The notes under the pieces were generated by a model. That model made no database searches. It worked only from the letters and a program-made list of their open reading frames with translations, and was not told the DNA's origin. Made by a program: the position numbers and the translations under genes. Positions 1 through 8,894 of a DNA stretch of 34,653 nt are shown in pieces. This DNA is from Prevotellamassilia sp. (GTDB lineage Bacteria > Bacteroidota > Bacteroidia > Bacteroidales > Bacteroidaceae): NCBI GenBank assembly GCA_009775705.1, contig VSQE01000017.1, forward strand, positions 1 through 34,653. The letters are read 5' to 3'. Position 1 is the stretch's first letter, and each line of letters opens with the position of its first letter.

Positions 1-158
1 CTTAACGTGAAAAAAACATAGGATCTTGTTGAAAAAAGGTCCTATCTTTTTTGAAAAACATACTATGTTGTGAAAAAAAGGTCCGGTCCCATTCGTTTTC
101 CGAAAAACCTACAGGTTAAACTTTGGACATATACGTTAAAGTCTGTATACAAAATTTC
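1..158 (+). repeat. Dispersed repeat, copy 1 (left-truncated)
   Basis: This is the 3' half of an element also found at 15907-16220 (inverted) and 26888-27203 (same orientation). It starts at the window edge with the sequence that follows the terminator in the other copies. It then has four A-tract units, three of them exactly 21 bases long, and the shared tail (CCGAAAAACCTACAGGTTAAAC, then CTTTGG and GTTAAAG). The promoter and short RNA seen in the complete copies would lie left of the window. Its third and fourth units differ from those of the other copies, so the copies look like shuffled versions of one array. No ORF here is convincing. Confidence 0.8.
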
Positions 159-427
159 TCAAAAAAATTCGGAATCTTTTGTGCCGGAGACGTTGTCTTC
201 AGAACTGCCATGCCGTTTTTTATACCGTACCTCCACAATAAAGAATGAATGAGGGGGGGGAACGGTAAACTGTAGTGACTGGAATCTGGAAAATCATGCT
301 TTTGCAATGACAATTCAATCCGAAAAGAGCTATCCGCTTTCAAGTCAGGCTGTAGTTCCTCCGGTACACCTGAAAGTCTTACAGCAGAACCCCGGAAAAA
401 CGATCAAGAGATTTTTCCAATCATTAC
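159..427. other. Intergenic, no gene seen; G8 tract
   Basis: I find no supportable gene here. A run of eight G lies at 253-260. A weak hairpin (GGAAAAA at 394-400 with TTTTTCC at 412-418) lies just beyond the stop of the CDF gene on the minus strand and could act as a poor terminator for it. Confidence 0.5.
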
Positions 428-1354
428 TTAGCGAATATGTTTTCGAGGTTCAAGATGGATATTGACTATAGTGGACGAACCGAGAGCCTTCTTGATGCGG
501 CTTTCTATCTCTGAGGCAATATCGTGCGCCTTAACAAGCGGCGTCATTCCTTCCATACGTATGTGCATTTCAACGGCACAATAGTTTCCTATACGACGGG
601 TTCTCAAATTATGAGGGTCGCTCACTTCTGGAAAATCATTCAAAATGCCGAGAATTTCCTTTTTTGTAGCTTCGGGCAATGATTTCTCCAACAATTCATT
701 AAAGCACGGTACCGTTAACTGCACAGCGACCTTGCAAATAAAAATACTGACCGCCATTGCAGCAATAGGATCAAGAATAACCCATTTGTCACCCAAAAGA
801 ATAGCTCCTCCGATGCCTGCCGCCGTGCCTATCGAAGAAAAAGCATCACTTCTGTGATGCCAGGCATTGGCTATTACGGACTGAGAATTCAGTTGCCTGC
901 CTTTGGATATTGTATACCGATAAAGTATTTCTTTCAGAAGAATAGAAACAATGGCTATCACAAAAGCCACTGTGCCTGGGCTTTCTATATTTTCTGCCTT
1001 GAAAAGAAATCCGTAAACGGCTGAAATGCCGTTGTAAAATATACCTGATCCGACAAAAAACAAAATTATGCCGATAACAAGAGTTGCCAATGTCTCAAAT
1101 TTTCCATGTCCATAGTCATGCTCTTTATCCTGCGGCTTGCCTGAAATGCGGACAAAAAACACAACAACGATATCTGTAATAAAATCAGAAAGCGAATGTA
1201 TGGCATCGGCTATCATGGCCGCAGAGTTGCCAATCGTTCCCGCCGCAAATTTAAGAACAAGCAACAGCGCATTAACCAAACTGCCCTTCATTGTTACCCT
1301 ATAGATAGCTTTTGCCCTTACATCCGCCTGACCATTATGCTTTACTTCACTCAT
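428..1354 (-). CDS. Cation diffusion facilitator (CDF) family efflux transporter
   Basis: This 308-residue inner-membrane protein is expected to export divalent metal ions such as zinc, iron or manganese in exchange for protons. Several hydrophobic segments span roughly residues 25-210. Metal-site residues of the family are visible: D50, H53 and D57 in the second membrane segment, and the H166-H167-x-x-D170 motif in a later one. Residues from about 215 form the soluble C-terminal dimerisation domain. Length is normal for the family. The metal cannot be assigned from sequence. It appears monocistronic, with a terminator of the upstream protease gene between them and no clear -7 box in the short upstream gap. 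Confidence 0.93.
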   Translation of the reverse strand: MSEVKHNGQADVRAKAIYRVTMKGSLVNALLLVLKFAAGTIGNSAAMIADAIHSLSDFITDIVVVFFVRISGKPQDKEHDYGHGKFETLATLVIGIILFFVGSGIFYNGISAVYGFLFKAENIESPGTVAFVIAIVSILLKEILYRYTISKGRQLNSQSVIANAWHHRSDAFSSIGTAAGIGGAILLGDKWVILDPIAAMAVSIFICKVAVQLTVPCFNELLEKSLPEATKKEILGILNDFPEVSDPHNLRTRRIGNYCAVEMHIRMEGMTPLVKAHDIASEIESRIKKALGSSTIVNIHLEPRKHIR

Positions 1355-1438
1355 TATATATTTCTTAAATTTCTTCGGTTGTCAGCAAGTTGTTAAATCT
1401 GTAATCAGCACACAAGAGCCCCATAGACCTCTTGCCAT

Positions 1439-1489
1439 AAACGGCGGGAACAGCATCCGGACATACGGCATCTGCTGTTCCCGCTGTTT
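1439..1489 (-). terminator. Hairpin downstream of the subtilisin-like gene
   Basis: A long inverted repeat (AAACGGCGGGAACAGCA paired with TGCTGTTCCCGCTGTTT, one wobble) lies 33 bases past the stop of the protease gene. Read on the minus strand it ends the protease transcript before the CDF gene. The T run after it is weak. Confidence 0.6.
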
Positions 1490-1521
1490 GTTATAGTTAT
1501 CGAGACCAACGTCTCCCCCCC

Positions 1522-3678
1522 TTACTTCCGGAATTTGTAGCTGCGACTGCCCACCTGCAACAGATAGCAGCCATCGGGCAACCCGCCCGCCGGAATCGTA
1601 CACTCGCTTCCGGCAACGGCTGGAACGGCAGTAGAGAAAAGCACCCGTCCGCTCAGGTCATGAAGACTTACGCTTAGGGAAGACGCGGTAGCGTCACCCG
1701 GGAAAAGGATACGCAGGAATTGGCCGTCGTATCGCAGGACTGGAGGCAAAGCAGAGGAGGAAAGCGGGGCCGAGATACCGGTTTCCCTAAGCACGCATTT
1801 AAGTCCCTCGTAGGCATCCATTTTTCCACGTCCCCACGTGCCGTTTCCTTCTCCTGACAGGGTTCCGGTGAATTCATCGCGCACGGCGGAGGAGGAAAGT
1901 ATGCCACGTACCGCCGAAGGGTCCAGTTCGGGAGCGGCCTGCAACCACGTAGCCAGCACTCCAGCCACAAAAGGTGCCGCCATGGAAGTACCTTGCATGT
2001 AGGCATACGGATAGGCTTTTCCGTCACGCTCCACAGCTCCGGCCATCGGAAGCGACGTAAGCGTGGCATCGTGAGAGGAAACAGCCGATGCGATCATGGT
2101 TCCGGGAGCCGCGATGTCGGGTTTGACGCGGCCGTCGGGCCGGGGTCCGCGGCCCGAGAAAGTGGCGGCAGCTCCCATCACCTCGCCGGTGGTTTCCTCG
2201 CGGGTACTGCCGGCCGGGGTATAGGCATTGCGCGTAGTGTAGGCTCCTACTGAAATGATCCCGTCGCCGGTGCCGCCTATCTCAGCAATGGAACAATCGG
2301 AATCGCCGTCCTGCCAGCCTTCCACACCGGCATCGGTAAAGCGGACATAGACATCATCGGCCCAGGCATGGAGCGTGCCGGCCGAGCGGGGCGTGACAAC
2401 AAGTCCGGCGGCATATCCGCTGCGGAGGTTGGTGACATTGAGCGTAAGCAACGTATGAGGCTTGCCATTGAGCGGATTTACCTCGGTGGAAATAAGAATC
2501 TGTCCCTTACTGTTTTTCGTAAGTTCAAACACCTCCGTGGAACCGCCGGCGGCCGAGGCGTCCATCACCGGAGACGAAGCGATTACCTGACCGGAAGAAG
2601 TGCTGACCACAACGGCCTGAATGTCATATTTCAAATCCTTCTCTCCCCAAACGTCTACCTGCCCGCCGTAATTAATCGTGGTGGGTTTCTGCTTGAAATC
2701 GAAAAAGGTACGCAAAGGAGCGGCTTCCGCTCCGGAAAAGGTGCGGCTGACGTGTATTTTCTCATGTCCGAAATTACCGGAAGAGCCGACCAGCAGCCTG
2801 CCAGGTCCTTGCAGACGGTCGGCCACACGGTCGAAAACGGACGTGCCGTCATGCGGACCGATCTGCGTGCCAAGACTCATATTGATGACACAAGGCTTAC
2901 CCACACTCTCGGCATAGCGGTAGATATAGGCAATGGCATCGGAGATATTGGCACTGTTCTCGGCAAGTTCTCCCATGCTGACCAAAACGATGTCGGCATC
3001 GGCCGCCACTCCCTGCCAACCGTTTCCAAGAGAAGCACCGGCAGCAATGCCGGTTACATGTGTGCCATGTGAATTGGTTGAGACATCGCCACCCGCAGCC
3101 AAGATGAGGGATGGGGAATCAAACTCTGCACCATAGGCGAACCCTTCGGGCGGAGTTCCGCCGGTATAGCTCTGCTCCCACACACGCCGGATGCGAAGCG
3201 TCTTCCCCTCACTGTCGAAGAAGGCTGGATGGGTATAGTCGAAACCGCCATCGATGACACCGACAACCACGCCCTCGCCTGTATAGGAACGGTCCAGCCC
3301 CTTACCCGATGCCACTAAATCGGCACCGGCGGCCTCGCGGGCCTTGTCCATCATGGGACGGACCGGAACAGACATCTGGACATAGCGGACAAACGGAAGC
3401 CGGGAAAGAGCCTCAAGACTATCGGCCGGAACCTGAACGGTCAGTATGTCGCCCAAATTGAGATTCACACTGACGCCTAAAGAACACAACTTCGTGAAAT
3501 CCGCTTCCTTTTCAAGACAAAGATAGGCATTCACTCTCTGTTCCCCACCGGAACGGACGGGCCGCACGGAACGGGTCAGCAGATAATGGCCCGCATCGGG
3601 CGATAGTTTGTTCTGAGCCTGAGAGGGGGATATATACGACAGAAACCCCAGACCTGCTAACAAATATTTTTTTAACAT
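1522..3678 (-). CDS. Secreted S8 (subtilisin-like) serine protease with T9SS sorting domain
   Basis: I choose the start at 3678, giving 718 residues that begin MLKKYLLAGLGFLS, a clear signal peptide ending near SQAQ; an in-frame ATG 51 bases upstream would spoil that signal. The catalytic triad is present: D143 (VIDGG), H204 (NSHGTH) and S565 (GTSMAAP), with the oxyanion N302 (SSGNFG). About 200 residues are inserted between the oxyanion and serine motifs, probably an accessory beta domain. The last 70 or so residues form a T9SS type A sorting domain (LHDLSGRVLF, then GCYLLQVG and the basic end SYKFRK). The protein is therefore expected to cross the outer membrane and be released or anchored at the surface. 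It is the last gene of a four-gene block of T9SS cargo. Confidence 0.93.
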   Translation of the reverse strand: MLKKYLLAGLGFLSYISPSQAQNKLSPDAGHYLLTRSVRPVRSGGEQRVNAYLCLEKEADFTKLCSLGVSVNLNLGDILTVQVPADSLEALSRLPFVRYVQMSVPVRPMMDKAREAAGADLVASGKGLDRSYTGEGVVVGVIDGGFDYTHPAFFDSEGKTLRIRRVWEQSYTGGTPPEGFAYGAEFDSPSLILAAGGDVSTNSHGTHVTGIAAGASLGNGWQGVAADADIVLVSMGELAENSANISDAIAYIYRYAESVGKPCVINMSLGTQIGPHDGTSVFDRVADRLQGPGRLLVGSSGNFGHEKIHVSRTFSGAEAAPLRTFFDFKQKPTTINYGGQVDVWGEKDLKYDIQAVVVSTSSGQVIASSPVMDASAAGGSTEVFELTKNSKGQILISTEVNPLNGKPHTLLTLNVTNLRSGYAAGLVVTPRSAGTLHAWADDVYVRFTDAGVEGWQDGDSDCSIAEIGGTGDGIISVGAYTTRNAYTPAGSTREETTGEVMGAAATFSGRGPRPDGRVKPDIAAPGTMIASAVSSHDATLTSLPMAGAVERDGKAYPYAYMQGTSMAAPFVAGVLATWLQAAPELDPSAVRGILSSSAVRDEFTGTLSGEGNGTWGRGKMDAYEGLKCVLRETGISAPLSSSALPPVLRYDGQFLRILFPGDATASSLSVSLHDLSGRVLFSTAVPAVAGSECTIPAGGLPDGCYLLQVGSRSYKFRK

Positions 3679-3710
3679 AATGATGAAGATTTTTTCTATT
3701 GAGAGAAATG

Positions 3711-3779
3711 AAAAAGAACGGATCTCCATGAAGTCTATCCTGAGACAATACGTCTGAAAACAAATTCATGGAAATCCGC
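3711..3779 (-). terminator. Probable terminator between the Omp28-like and protease genes
   Basis: CGGATCTCCATGAA (3719-3732) pairs with TTCATGGAAATCCG (3765-3778) with one mismatch, and a small hairpin lies inside the loop. On the minus strand the stem is followed by GTTCTTTTTC. The long loop makes it less certain than the other terminators. Confidence 0.5.
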
Positions 3780-3811
3780 TCTTCGGACTGTGTCGGTGAG
3801 ACTGAACCAGG

Positions 3812-5656
3812 TTATTTCAAAACCACTTTGCGGGCAGTTACCGTTCCGTCCGCATTGACAATACGAACTACATAAACACCGGAAGCCATCCGCTCGCTAC
3901 CATTGGCAACGATACGGCGGACAAGTTGTCCGGCAGGGGTGTATACTTCGGCCACTCCTGTTCCCGTGACACTGAGGTCGCGTCCGTTGATCACCAGACG
4001 TGCCGAAGGTGTATCGGAAGCTCCGCTTATGCCTGTCGACGTTCCGGTCAGACCGATTGATGCACTGTTATAGACAACACACTGCAAGGGAGACGCTGCC
4101 GCATTGCTGACAAAAGCCACCAGAGACATGTTGGCAGGAACTGCTTCAAATTCCGTCTTTCCTTCGTAGGAAGACTGTATCTTTTCGGGAAGGACATAAT
4201 GGAAAGTCTTGCTCGTTGTCCTGCCCTCGATAAGGTCGACAACCACGCCCCAGTCTCCGGTGAGACTGCCCCGGAAGACATGGTCATGCACATACGCACT
4301 GCCCGCACCGCTCTGGTAACCGGCCAGCCCGTCCTGCACAAGGAAGAGGTTGAGCATGTGCCGGGCGTCGGAGGGAACGACAAACGTATGGACATTCACT
4401 GTAATGTCGCCTTCACGCGTAGCTTCGTCAAAACTATTCAGCAACTGCAAGGAAACATAAGGAGGCTCTTCGCGAAAAGCCTTGACGGCCGAAGCCAGAC
4501 TCCGGGTGTCGGTGGTGGCAAACACAACAGAGGCAAGTCCGTCGGCAAAGGGCGCACGGTTGAACATGGCCGCCGGCGCAAAAGTACGTCCGCCATAGAA
4601 CCACGTATAACTGATGTCCTCATTCATGGTAAAGGCATCGGGGTTATAGCCTGAATGATGGGTTACCTGAATGAACTCGTCTTCTATTCCAGCCAGAGCC
4701 GCCTTCATATTGGCATGTCCTGTAGGACAGTTTCCACAAGTCTGTCCGGTGAAATTCTCTATCAGAACTTTCTTCTGCACCCAAGAGGGATAGATGTAAG
4801 TATCCGCCACACTCAGATTGTCGGTAGCATCATCGTCCTCAGTACCATTGATGTTGGAAACGGAAATCTTGAAGGGAAGTTTTCCGCTTTCGCCGGCATT
4901 GTATTCGGGCAGGCGGAAATCATACGTTTCGCCGGATGCCAGACGCACATTCCGCACTTCGGTCACAACGGGTTCTCCATCGCCCAGCTGACAGGAAATG
5001 TCGAAGGAAGTGACGGAGCGTGTGCCGAAATTGAAGATCTGTCCGCCGAAAGAATAGGAGTTCCCTTCCTTGTAGTAACCGCTGGCATCCACAGGCTTGA
5101 TGATAAGATCCGAGAACTCGGGAGCACTCTCCAGATTGACACGGATATTGGGAGCACCATAGCCTCTTCCGGTTATGTCTTCCCAAATTCCGCCATTATA
5201 TGCCCATGCAATCTGATGACCGAAGTCCGTACTTTCATCAAACAGAAGGGGACGGTATGTCTCAAGCACGGAAAAGGTATAACCCACATAGAATTCGTCT
5301 CCGTCAATCGTGACGGGATTGGAAAAACGGAAGTCCTTCCACGACGTAGTGGCCCCGGAAACGTCCTCGCAGTAAAGCGGCTCAGCGTTCAGGTCCTTTG
5401 TCACAAAGATTTTCAAGTCGGACACCTGAGTGGTGGCAAAAGCTGTCTTCACACCGGTGATCTTGCATCCTTTCAGCATCCCAGCCTTCTCGGCCGGAAT
5501 GCGGATGGCCATTCCCTGGGTGGTACCGTTTCCAAAACGCACCCCGTTCTTGCGGACCACGTTACCATTGGAATAACCTATAAAACTTTGTGCATTGAGC
5601 AAAGAATTTCCCGTCAGCAACAATGCACAGAAAAAAAGTCCAAATACTCTGTTCAT
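3812..5656 (-). CDS. Omp28-like secreted protein with thioredoxin-type CxxC motif and T9SS sorting domain
   Basis: The 614-residue product has an N-terminal signal peptide (to about NAQS, residue 23). Residues 25-290 are beta-rich with no clear name. The Omp28-like domain begins near residue 296 with VLIENFTGQTCGNCP, carrying C307 and C310 in a CxxC arrangement resembling a thioredoxin fold; whether it is redox-active is unknown. A T9SS type A sorting domain closes the protein (VYTPAGQLVRRI, then GVYVVRI and VTARKVVLK). It is expected at the cell surface or outside the cell. It shares its architecture with the gene at 8895-10772, which suggests related duties. A terminator hairpin precedes it and another follows it, so it may have its own promoter, but I see no clear TAnnTTTG box. 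Confidence 0.85.
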   Translation of the reverse strand: MNRVFGLFFCALLLTGNSLLNAQSFIGYSNGNVVRKNGVRFGNGTTQGMAIRIPAEKAGMLKGCKITGVKTAFATTQVSDLKIFVTKDLNAEPLYCEDVSGATTSWKDFRFSNPVTIDGDEFYVGYTFSVLETYRPLLFDESTDFGHQIAWAYNGGIWEDITGRGYGAPNIRVNLESAPEFSDLIIKPVDASGYYKEGNSYSFGGQIFNFGTRSVTSFDISCQLGDGEPVVTEVRNVRLASGETYDFRLPEYNAGESGKLPFKISVSNINGTEDDDATDNLSVADTYIYPSWVQKKVLIENFTGQTCGNCPTGHANMKAALAGIEDEFIQVTHHSGYNPDAFTMNEDISYTWFYGGRTFAPAAMFNRAPFADGLASVVFATTDTRSLASAVKAFREEPPYVSLQLLNSFDEATREGDITVNVHTFVVPSDARHMLNLFLVQDGLAGYQSGAGSAYVHDHVFRGSLTGDWGVVVDLIEGRTTSKTFHYVLPEKIQSSYEGKTEFEAVPANMSLVAFVSNAAASPLQCVVYNSASIGLTGTSTGISGASDTPSARLVINGRDLSVTGTGVAEVYTPAGQLVRRIVANGSERMASGVYVVRIVNADGTVTARKVVLK

Positions 5657-5683
5657 TATTTTTTATACAATTCAGGTTTATAT

Positions 5684-5739
5684 AAAAAAGCCAATGTGTC
5701 ACGGGCTGGAAATAGCATTTCCTTCCCGCCACACATCGG
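5684..5739 (-). terminator. Intrinsic terminator after the 1039-residue protein gene
   Basis: CCAATGTGTCACGGGC (5691-5706) pairs with the segment ending at 5739, with a few interruptions, and an inner GGAAA/TTTCC pair. On the minus strand the hairpin is followed by CTTTTTTATA. It lies about 15 bases past the stop of the upstream gene. Confidence 0.75.
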
Positions 5740-5752
5740 CATGGTCAAACTT

Positions 5753-8700
5753 TTAGCGGTTAATGCTGACTTTTATCTTTACCTCTTTGCCACCGGCTGT
5801 TATGTCCAGCACATACACACCTTCGGCAAGCGAAGAAATGTCAAGAACGTTTCCGGCCGTCTGTGCCACCTTGGCACCTGCCATATTATAGGCAGCGATG
5901 CCGCTGACATTCTCACCCTGCACCTTGATAGAGGAAGCATTACGGACAATGCGTACAGGAACGTCCGTCACTTCGTCAATGCCGCTCGCGAGGTCAATGA
6001 TAAACGTTACGGCGCCGCTGCGCTTTTCGCCTACACCGTTTCCATAAACCGGATTGACACGGAGCTGGTGAGGACCGTCGCTCAATGCTCCCGTAGAAAA
6101 TTCATTGGCATCGGCACCGACAGTTCCCTCGATCTTGTTATCTACATATATATTATATTGCTCAATAGGCAGAGACTTGGGATTCTCCGTTTCAACGGCA
6201 AGACCGATCATCCAGTTTGCATTCTTTCCGCCCATCATGGAAAGCGACAGGAAACTATTTCCGTCATCCATAGAATAAAGGTCGGAAACCGTAGCGTATG
6301 CAGGTTGGTCGTCCAGACCGACAGGAGCCGTATTGGGAGTAACGTCATAGCAGTCGAGGATGAGGAAATATTCCATAAAACGGTCCAGCGTGATAGGTTC
6401 GGGCAGTTTGATGGTGTTCCAACGGTTTAAGACATAGTCTACACCGCGCGTCAGTTCTATACGGGCCAGTTCTTTGCCATTCTCGCCGGCTTTGAGAATG
6501 AAAGCAAATTCGGCATCGCTGAGTGGATAGAAGCGGAAGCCGGAAATGCGGAATCCATCATAGTCAACCAGTTTGTTTCCGCTGTACTTCGTAGCCACCA
6601 TATAGCTGTACTGGTTGCTCTCCGTTCCGTTCAGACCACCGGTGCTCCTGTTGCTTGCAAAAGATATATAGGACTCGTCATTATCCAAAGGAGTTTCCCA
6701 CGTAGCCTTCACCACATTCTTCGTGATGGCCACTTTCGGTGTAATCGTGCGGTAGATGTCCGTGTTCTGCTTCATCGTGAAATCACAGGCATCCTTCTCG
6801 GAAGCCTTTCCGCTCGCATAGACTGCGGCCACCTCGAATTTATAGTCGCCGTCCGCCAGATTTTCCTGACGATACTTGTTGGAAGTCGTTGCTCCAAGCT
6901 CCACTCCGTTCGAGTAGACCTTGTATTCCTTAACTTCTCCTTCCGCTGCATCGGCCTTACCCATCAACATACTGATTGCCCAGGAAATCCGATAGGCCAT
7001 AGCTCCCTGAGAAGCTGTCATCGAAGCATCATACAAAGAGTAGAAATCCGTCTCACTGGCCTGACGCAGAAGATCGCTATAGCCAGGTTGCGCATTGGAA
7101 ACAACCATTCCCATAACTTCATAACCGCCAAATCCGGTTGCATCCACCTGAATGCCCATCACCACATCCTTGCCATCGGGAATCGTGACAGGTTTAGCCA
7201 GATGGAAACGGTTCTCCTCGCCATATACCAGGTCTTCCGAAGGAAGTACCTCCGTGTAGAAAGGCACCATGCTTCCTTCTTCATAGAAAGCCACCGTCCA
7301 GCTTTTCTGGCGGGACTGGGGAACAAAAGCTACATCCGTAATCTGATAGCCATCAGACTTGTAGTTTGCCAGAATTTCCTTGTGCATACGTATCGCACAT
7401 TCGAAGGAAACATTATCACCGCCAAAGGAAGAGAATTCCTCACCCGGAGAATAATATCCCAACGCAGGCTTATTGCTGTATGGAGCACTCCATACCAGAC
7501 GGACATCATTCAGACTGGAATGAATGGCTTTCAGGTTACGGGGCTTCATCAACTGGAACTCCTTAACCGTCACTGAAGCCGCTTCGGACATTTCGGACTC
7601 CTCCGTACCATACAAAGCCGATATGGCATAGACATAGTCACCGACAGCAAGAGCCTTATCCATATACAGCAAATCCGTCACCGGTTCGGTATTGATTTTC
7701 GTACCGTTGCGATAGATGTTGTATCCTTTGACAGCCTTGACATTGGCCAAAGGCGCCTTCCACGTCAGGCGTACGGTGTTCACACCGTCCAGCAACTGGC
7801 TTTTCAAAGCCACCGGTGCCATCTTCATGGTGTCCACATCAAGTCTGAAAACAAGAGAACGGGGAATATCTTTGGCATCCATAGCTAACAGTCCGATTGT
7901 CTTTCCGTCGGCTGAAGCACAATAGGCATCATAGAATGTCGGATATTTGCCCAACTTCAAGCCCTTCGACAGCAGATAGTCGCGCAGATTCACCTTATTG
8001 CCGTCCGCATCGTATTTGATGGTGGCATGACCGTCCGCATTGTCAAGAGAACCGTATACGCAACCTTCATTGTCGACATCGTTCAAAGAAAAATTCAACG
8101 CATCGGACAGCTCTTCATATACTACAGAGGTGTTATCCTCTATATTATAGCGGCAATTGAAGGCTATGGCATATTTTCCGTTCGGCGAGATTTTCCTCAC
8201 ATAATTGAACGGGCCTATCAATGACTCGTCCACCAGAATCTTCTCGTCATACAACTGATCTTTCGTTTTCCAGATACAAGCCGTACGGTTTTTCTTTTCC
8301 GGGTGATTGGTCCATCCGGCCACGATCTTTCCATCTGAAGACACTGTAAAGATAGACCCCACATTATCATCTACAATCCGGACTTTTCCGTCTATCCATA
8401 CAAGCGGCAGATATCGTCCGTTGATGCTTCCGATACCTCCGAATGTCGTACCGTCGTTGCTGACGGCCTGCACCAGTGCGTCCTTGACAGCATATCCTTC
8501 TTCCGTCTCCATGCTGAGAACGTGCCATTTCCCGTTTTGGTAATAGCCCGGAACTTCGATCGGTGTGTTGTTGGGCGTATTGTCCGTCGAAGTGAAGATG
8601 CCGGCTATCGTTCCGGCATCATTGATGCACATGGCAAGCGAGGTAGAACCGGCGACCGACAACTCCGTAACCTCACCGGAAGTAAGATTCCACAGAAAAC

Positions 8701-8872
8701 CGCGGTAGCTACCTTCGTAGATGTTTCCACAAGCCCACTTTCCATTGGGAGAGATGGACACTACCTGATATTCGACATTCAACTCGGGAGTCGACAGAAT
8801 CAGGTTACCCTTTTGTGCATACATGCCTATTCCCAGCATGAGCATGCACAATAGCGAGTAAATTTTTCTCAT
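5753..8872 (-). CDS. Large secreted multidomain protein with fibronectin type III-like repeats and T9SS sorting domain
   Basis: The 1039-residue product starts with a signal peptide (MRKIYSLLCMLMLGIGMYAQ). Residues 25-345 contain repeats of about 45 residues with G-rich turns (SPNGKWACG, NDAGTIAGIF, SSDGKIVAGW, SPNGKYAIA), suggesting a beta-propeller of HAF type. Fibronectin type III-like modules follow, for example TVRLTWKAPL and DVRLVWSAPY. The middle and later parts resemble jelly-roll modules. The T9SS sorting domain ends the chain (AAYNMAGAKVAQ, then GVYVLDI and EVKIKVSINR). No catalytic motif was recognised; binding or adhesion is an inference. Its start lies 22 bases from the stop of the upstream gene; a TATATTTG box at 8888-8881 (minus) could be an additional promoter close to the ATG, but no -33 box matches. 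Confidence 0.85.
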   Translation of the reverse strand: MRKIYSLLCMLMLGIGMYAQKGNLILSTPELNVEYQVVSISPNGKWACGNIYEGSYRGFLWNLTSGEVTELSVAGSTSLAMCINDAGTIAGIFTSTDNTPNNTPIEVPGYYQNGKWHVLSMETEEGYAVKDALVQAVSNDGTTFGGIGSINGRYLPLVWIDGKVRIVDDNVGSIFTVSSDGKIVAGWTNHPEKKNRTACIWKTKDQLYDEKILVDESLIGPFNYVRKISPNGKYAIAFNCRYNIEDNTSVVYEELSDALNFSLNDVDNEGCVYGSLDNADGHATIKYDADGNKVNLRDYLLSKGLKLGKYPTFYDAYCASADGKTIGLLAMDAKDIPRSLVFRLDVDTMKMAPVALKSQLLDGVNTVRLTWKAPLANVKAVKGYNIYRNGTKINTEPVTDLLYMDKALAVGDYVYAISALYGTEESEMSEAASVTVKEFQLMKPRNLKAIHSSLNDVRLVWSAPYSNKPALGYYSPGEEFSSFGGDNVSFECAIRMHKEILANYKSDGYQITDVAFVPQSRQKSWTVAFYEEGSMVPFYTEVLPSEDLVYGEENRFHLAKPVTIPDGKDVVMGIQVDATGFGGYEVMGMVVSNAQPGYSDLLRQASETDFYSLYDASMTASQGAMAYRISWAISMLMGKADAAEGEVKEYKVYSNGVELGATTSNKYRQENLADGDYKFEVAAVYASGKASEKDACDFTMKQNTDIYRTITPKVAITKNVVKATWETPLDNDESYISFASNRSTGGLNGTESNQYSYMVATKYSGNKLVDYDGFRISGFRFYPLSDAEFAFILKAGENGKELARIELTRGVDYVLNRWNTIKLPEPITLDRFMEYFLILDCYDVTPNTAPVGLDDQPAYATVSDLYSMDDGNSFLSLSMMGGKNANWMIGLAVETENPKSLPIEQYNIYVDNKIEGTVGADANEFSTGALSDGPHQLRVNPVYGNGVGEKRSGAVTFIIDLASGIDEVTDVPVRIVRNASSIKVQGENVSGIAAYNMAGAKVAQTAGNVLDISSLAEGVYVLDITAGGKEVKIKVSINR

Positions 8873-8894
8873 AGTGTTTACAAATATATGTTAG

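Noticed and set aside
25..90. 21-base units considered as a CRISPR array
   Set aside because: Units are contiguous without spacers, degenerate and A-rich, and there are no cas genes.
4655..6430. 591-residue plus-strand frame
   Set aside because: It lies opposite two well-supported T9SS cargo genes and has no recognisable domain; a GC-driven shadow.
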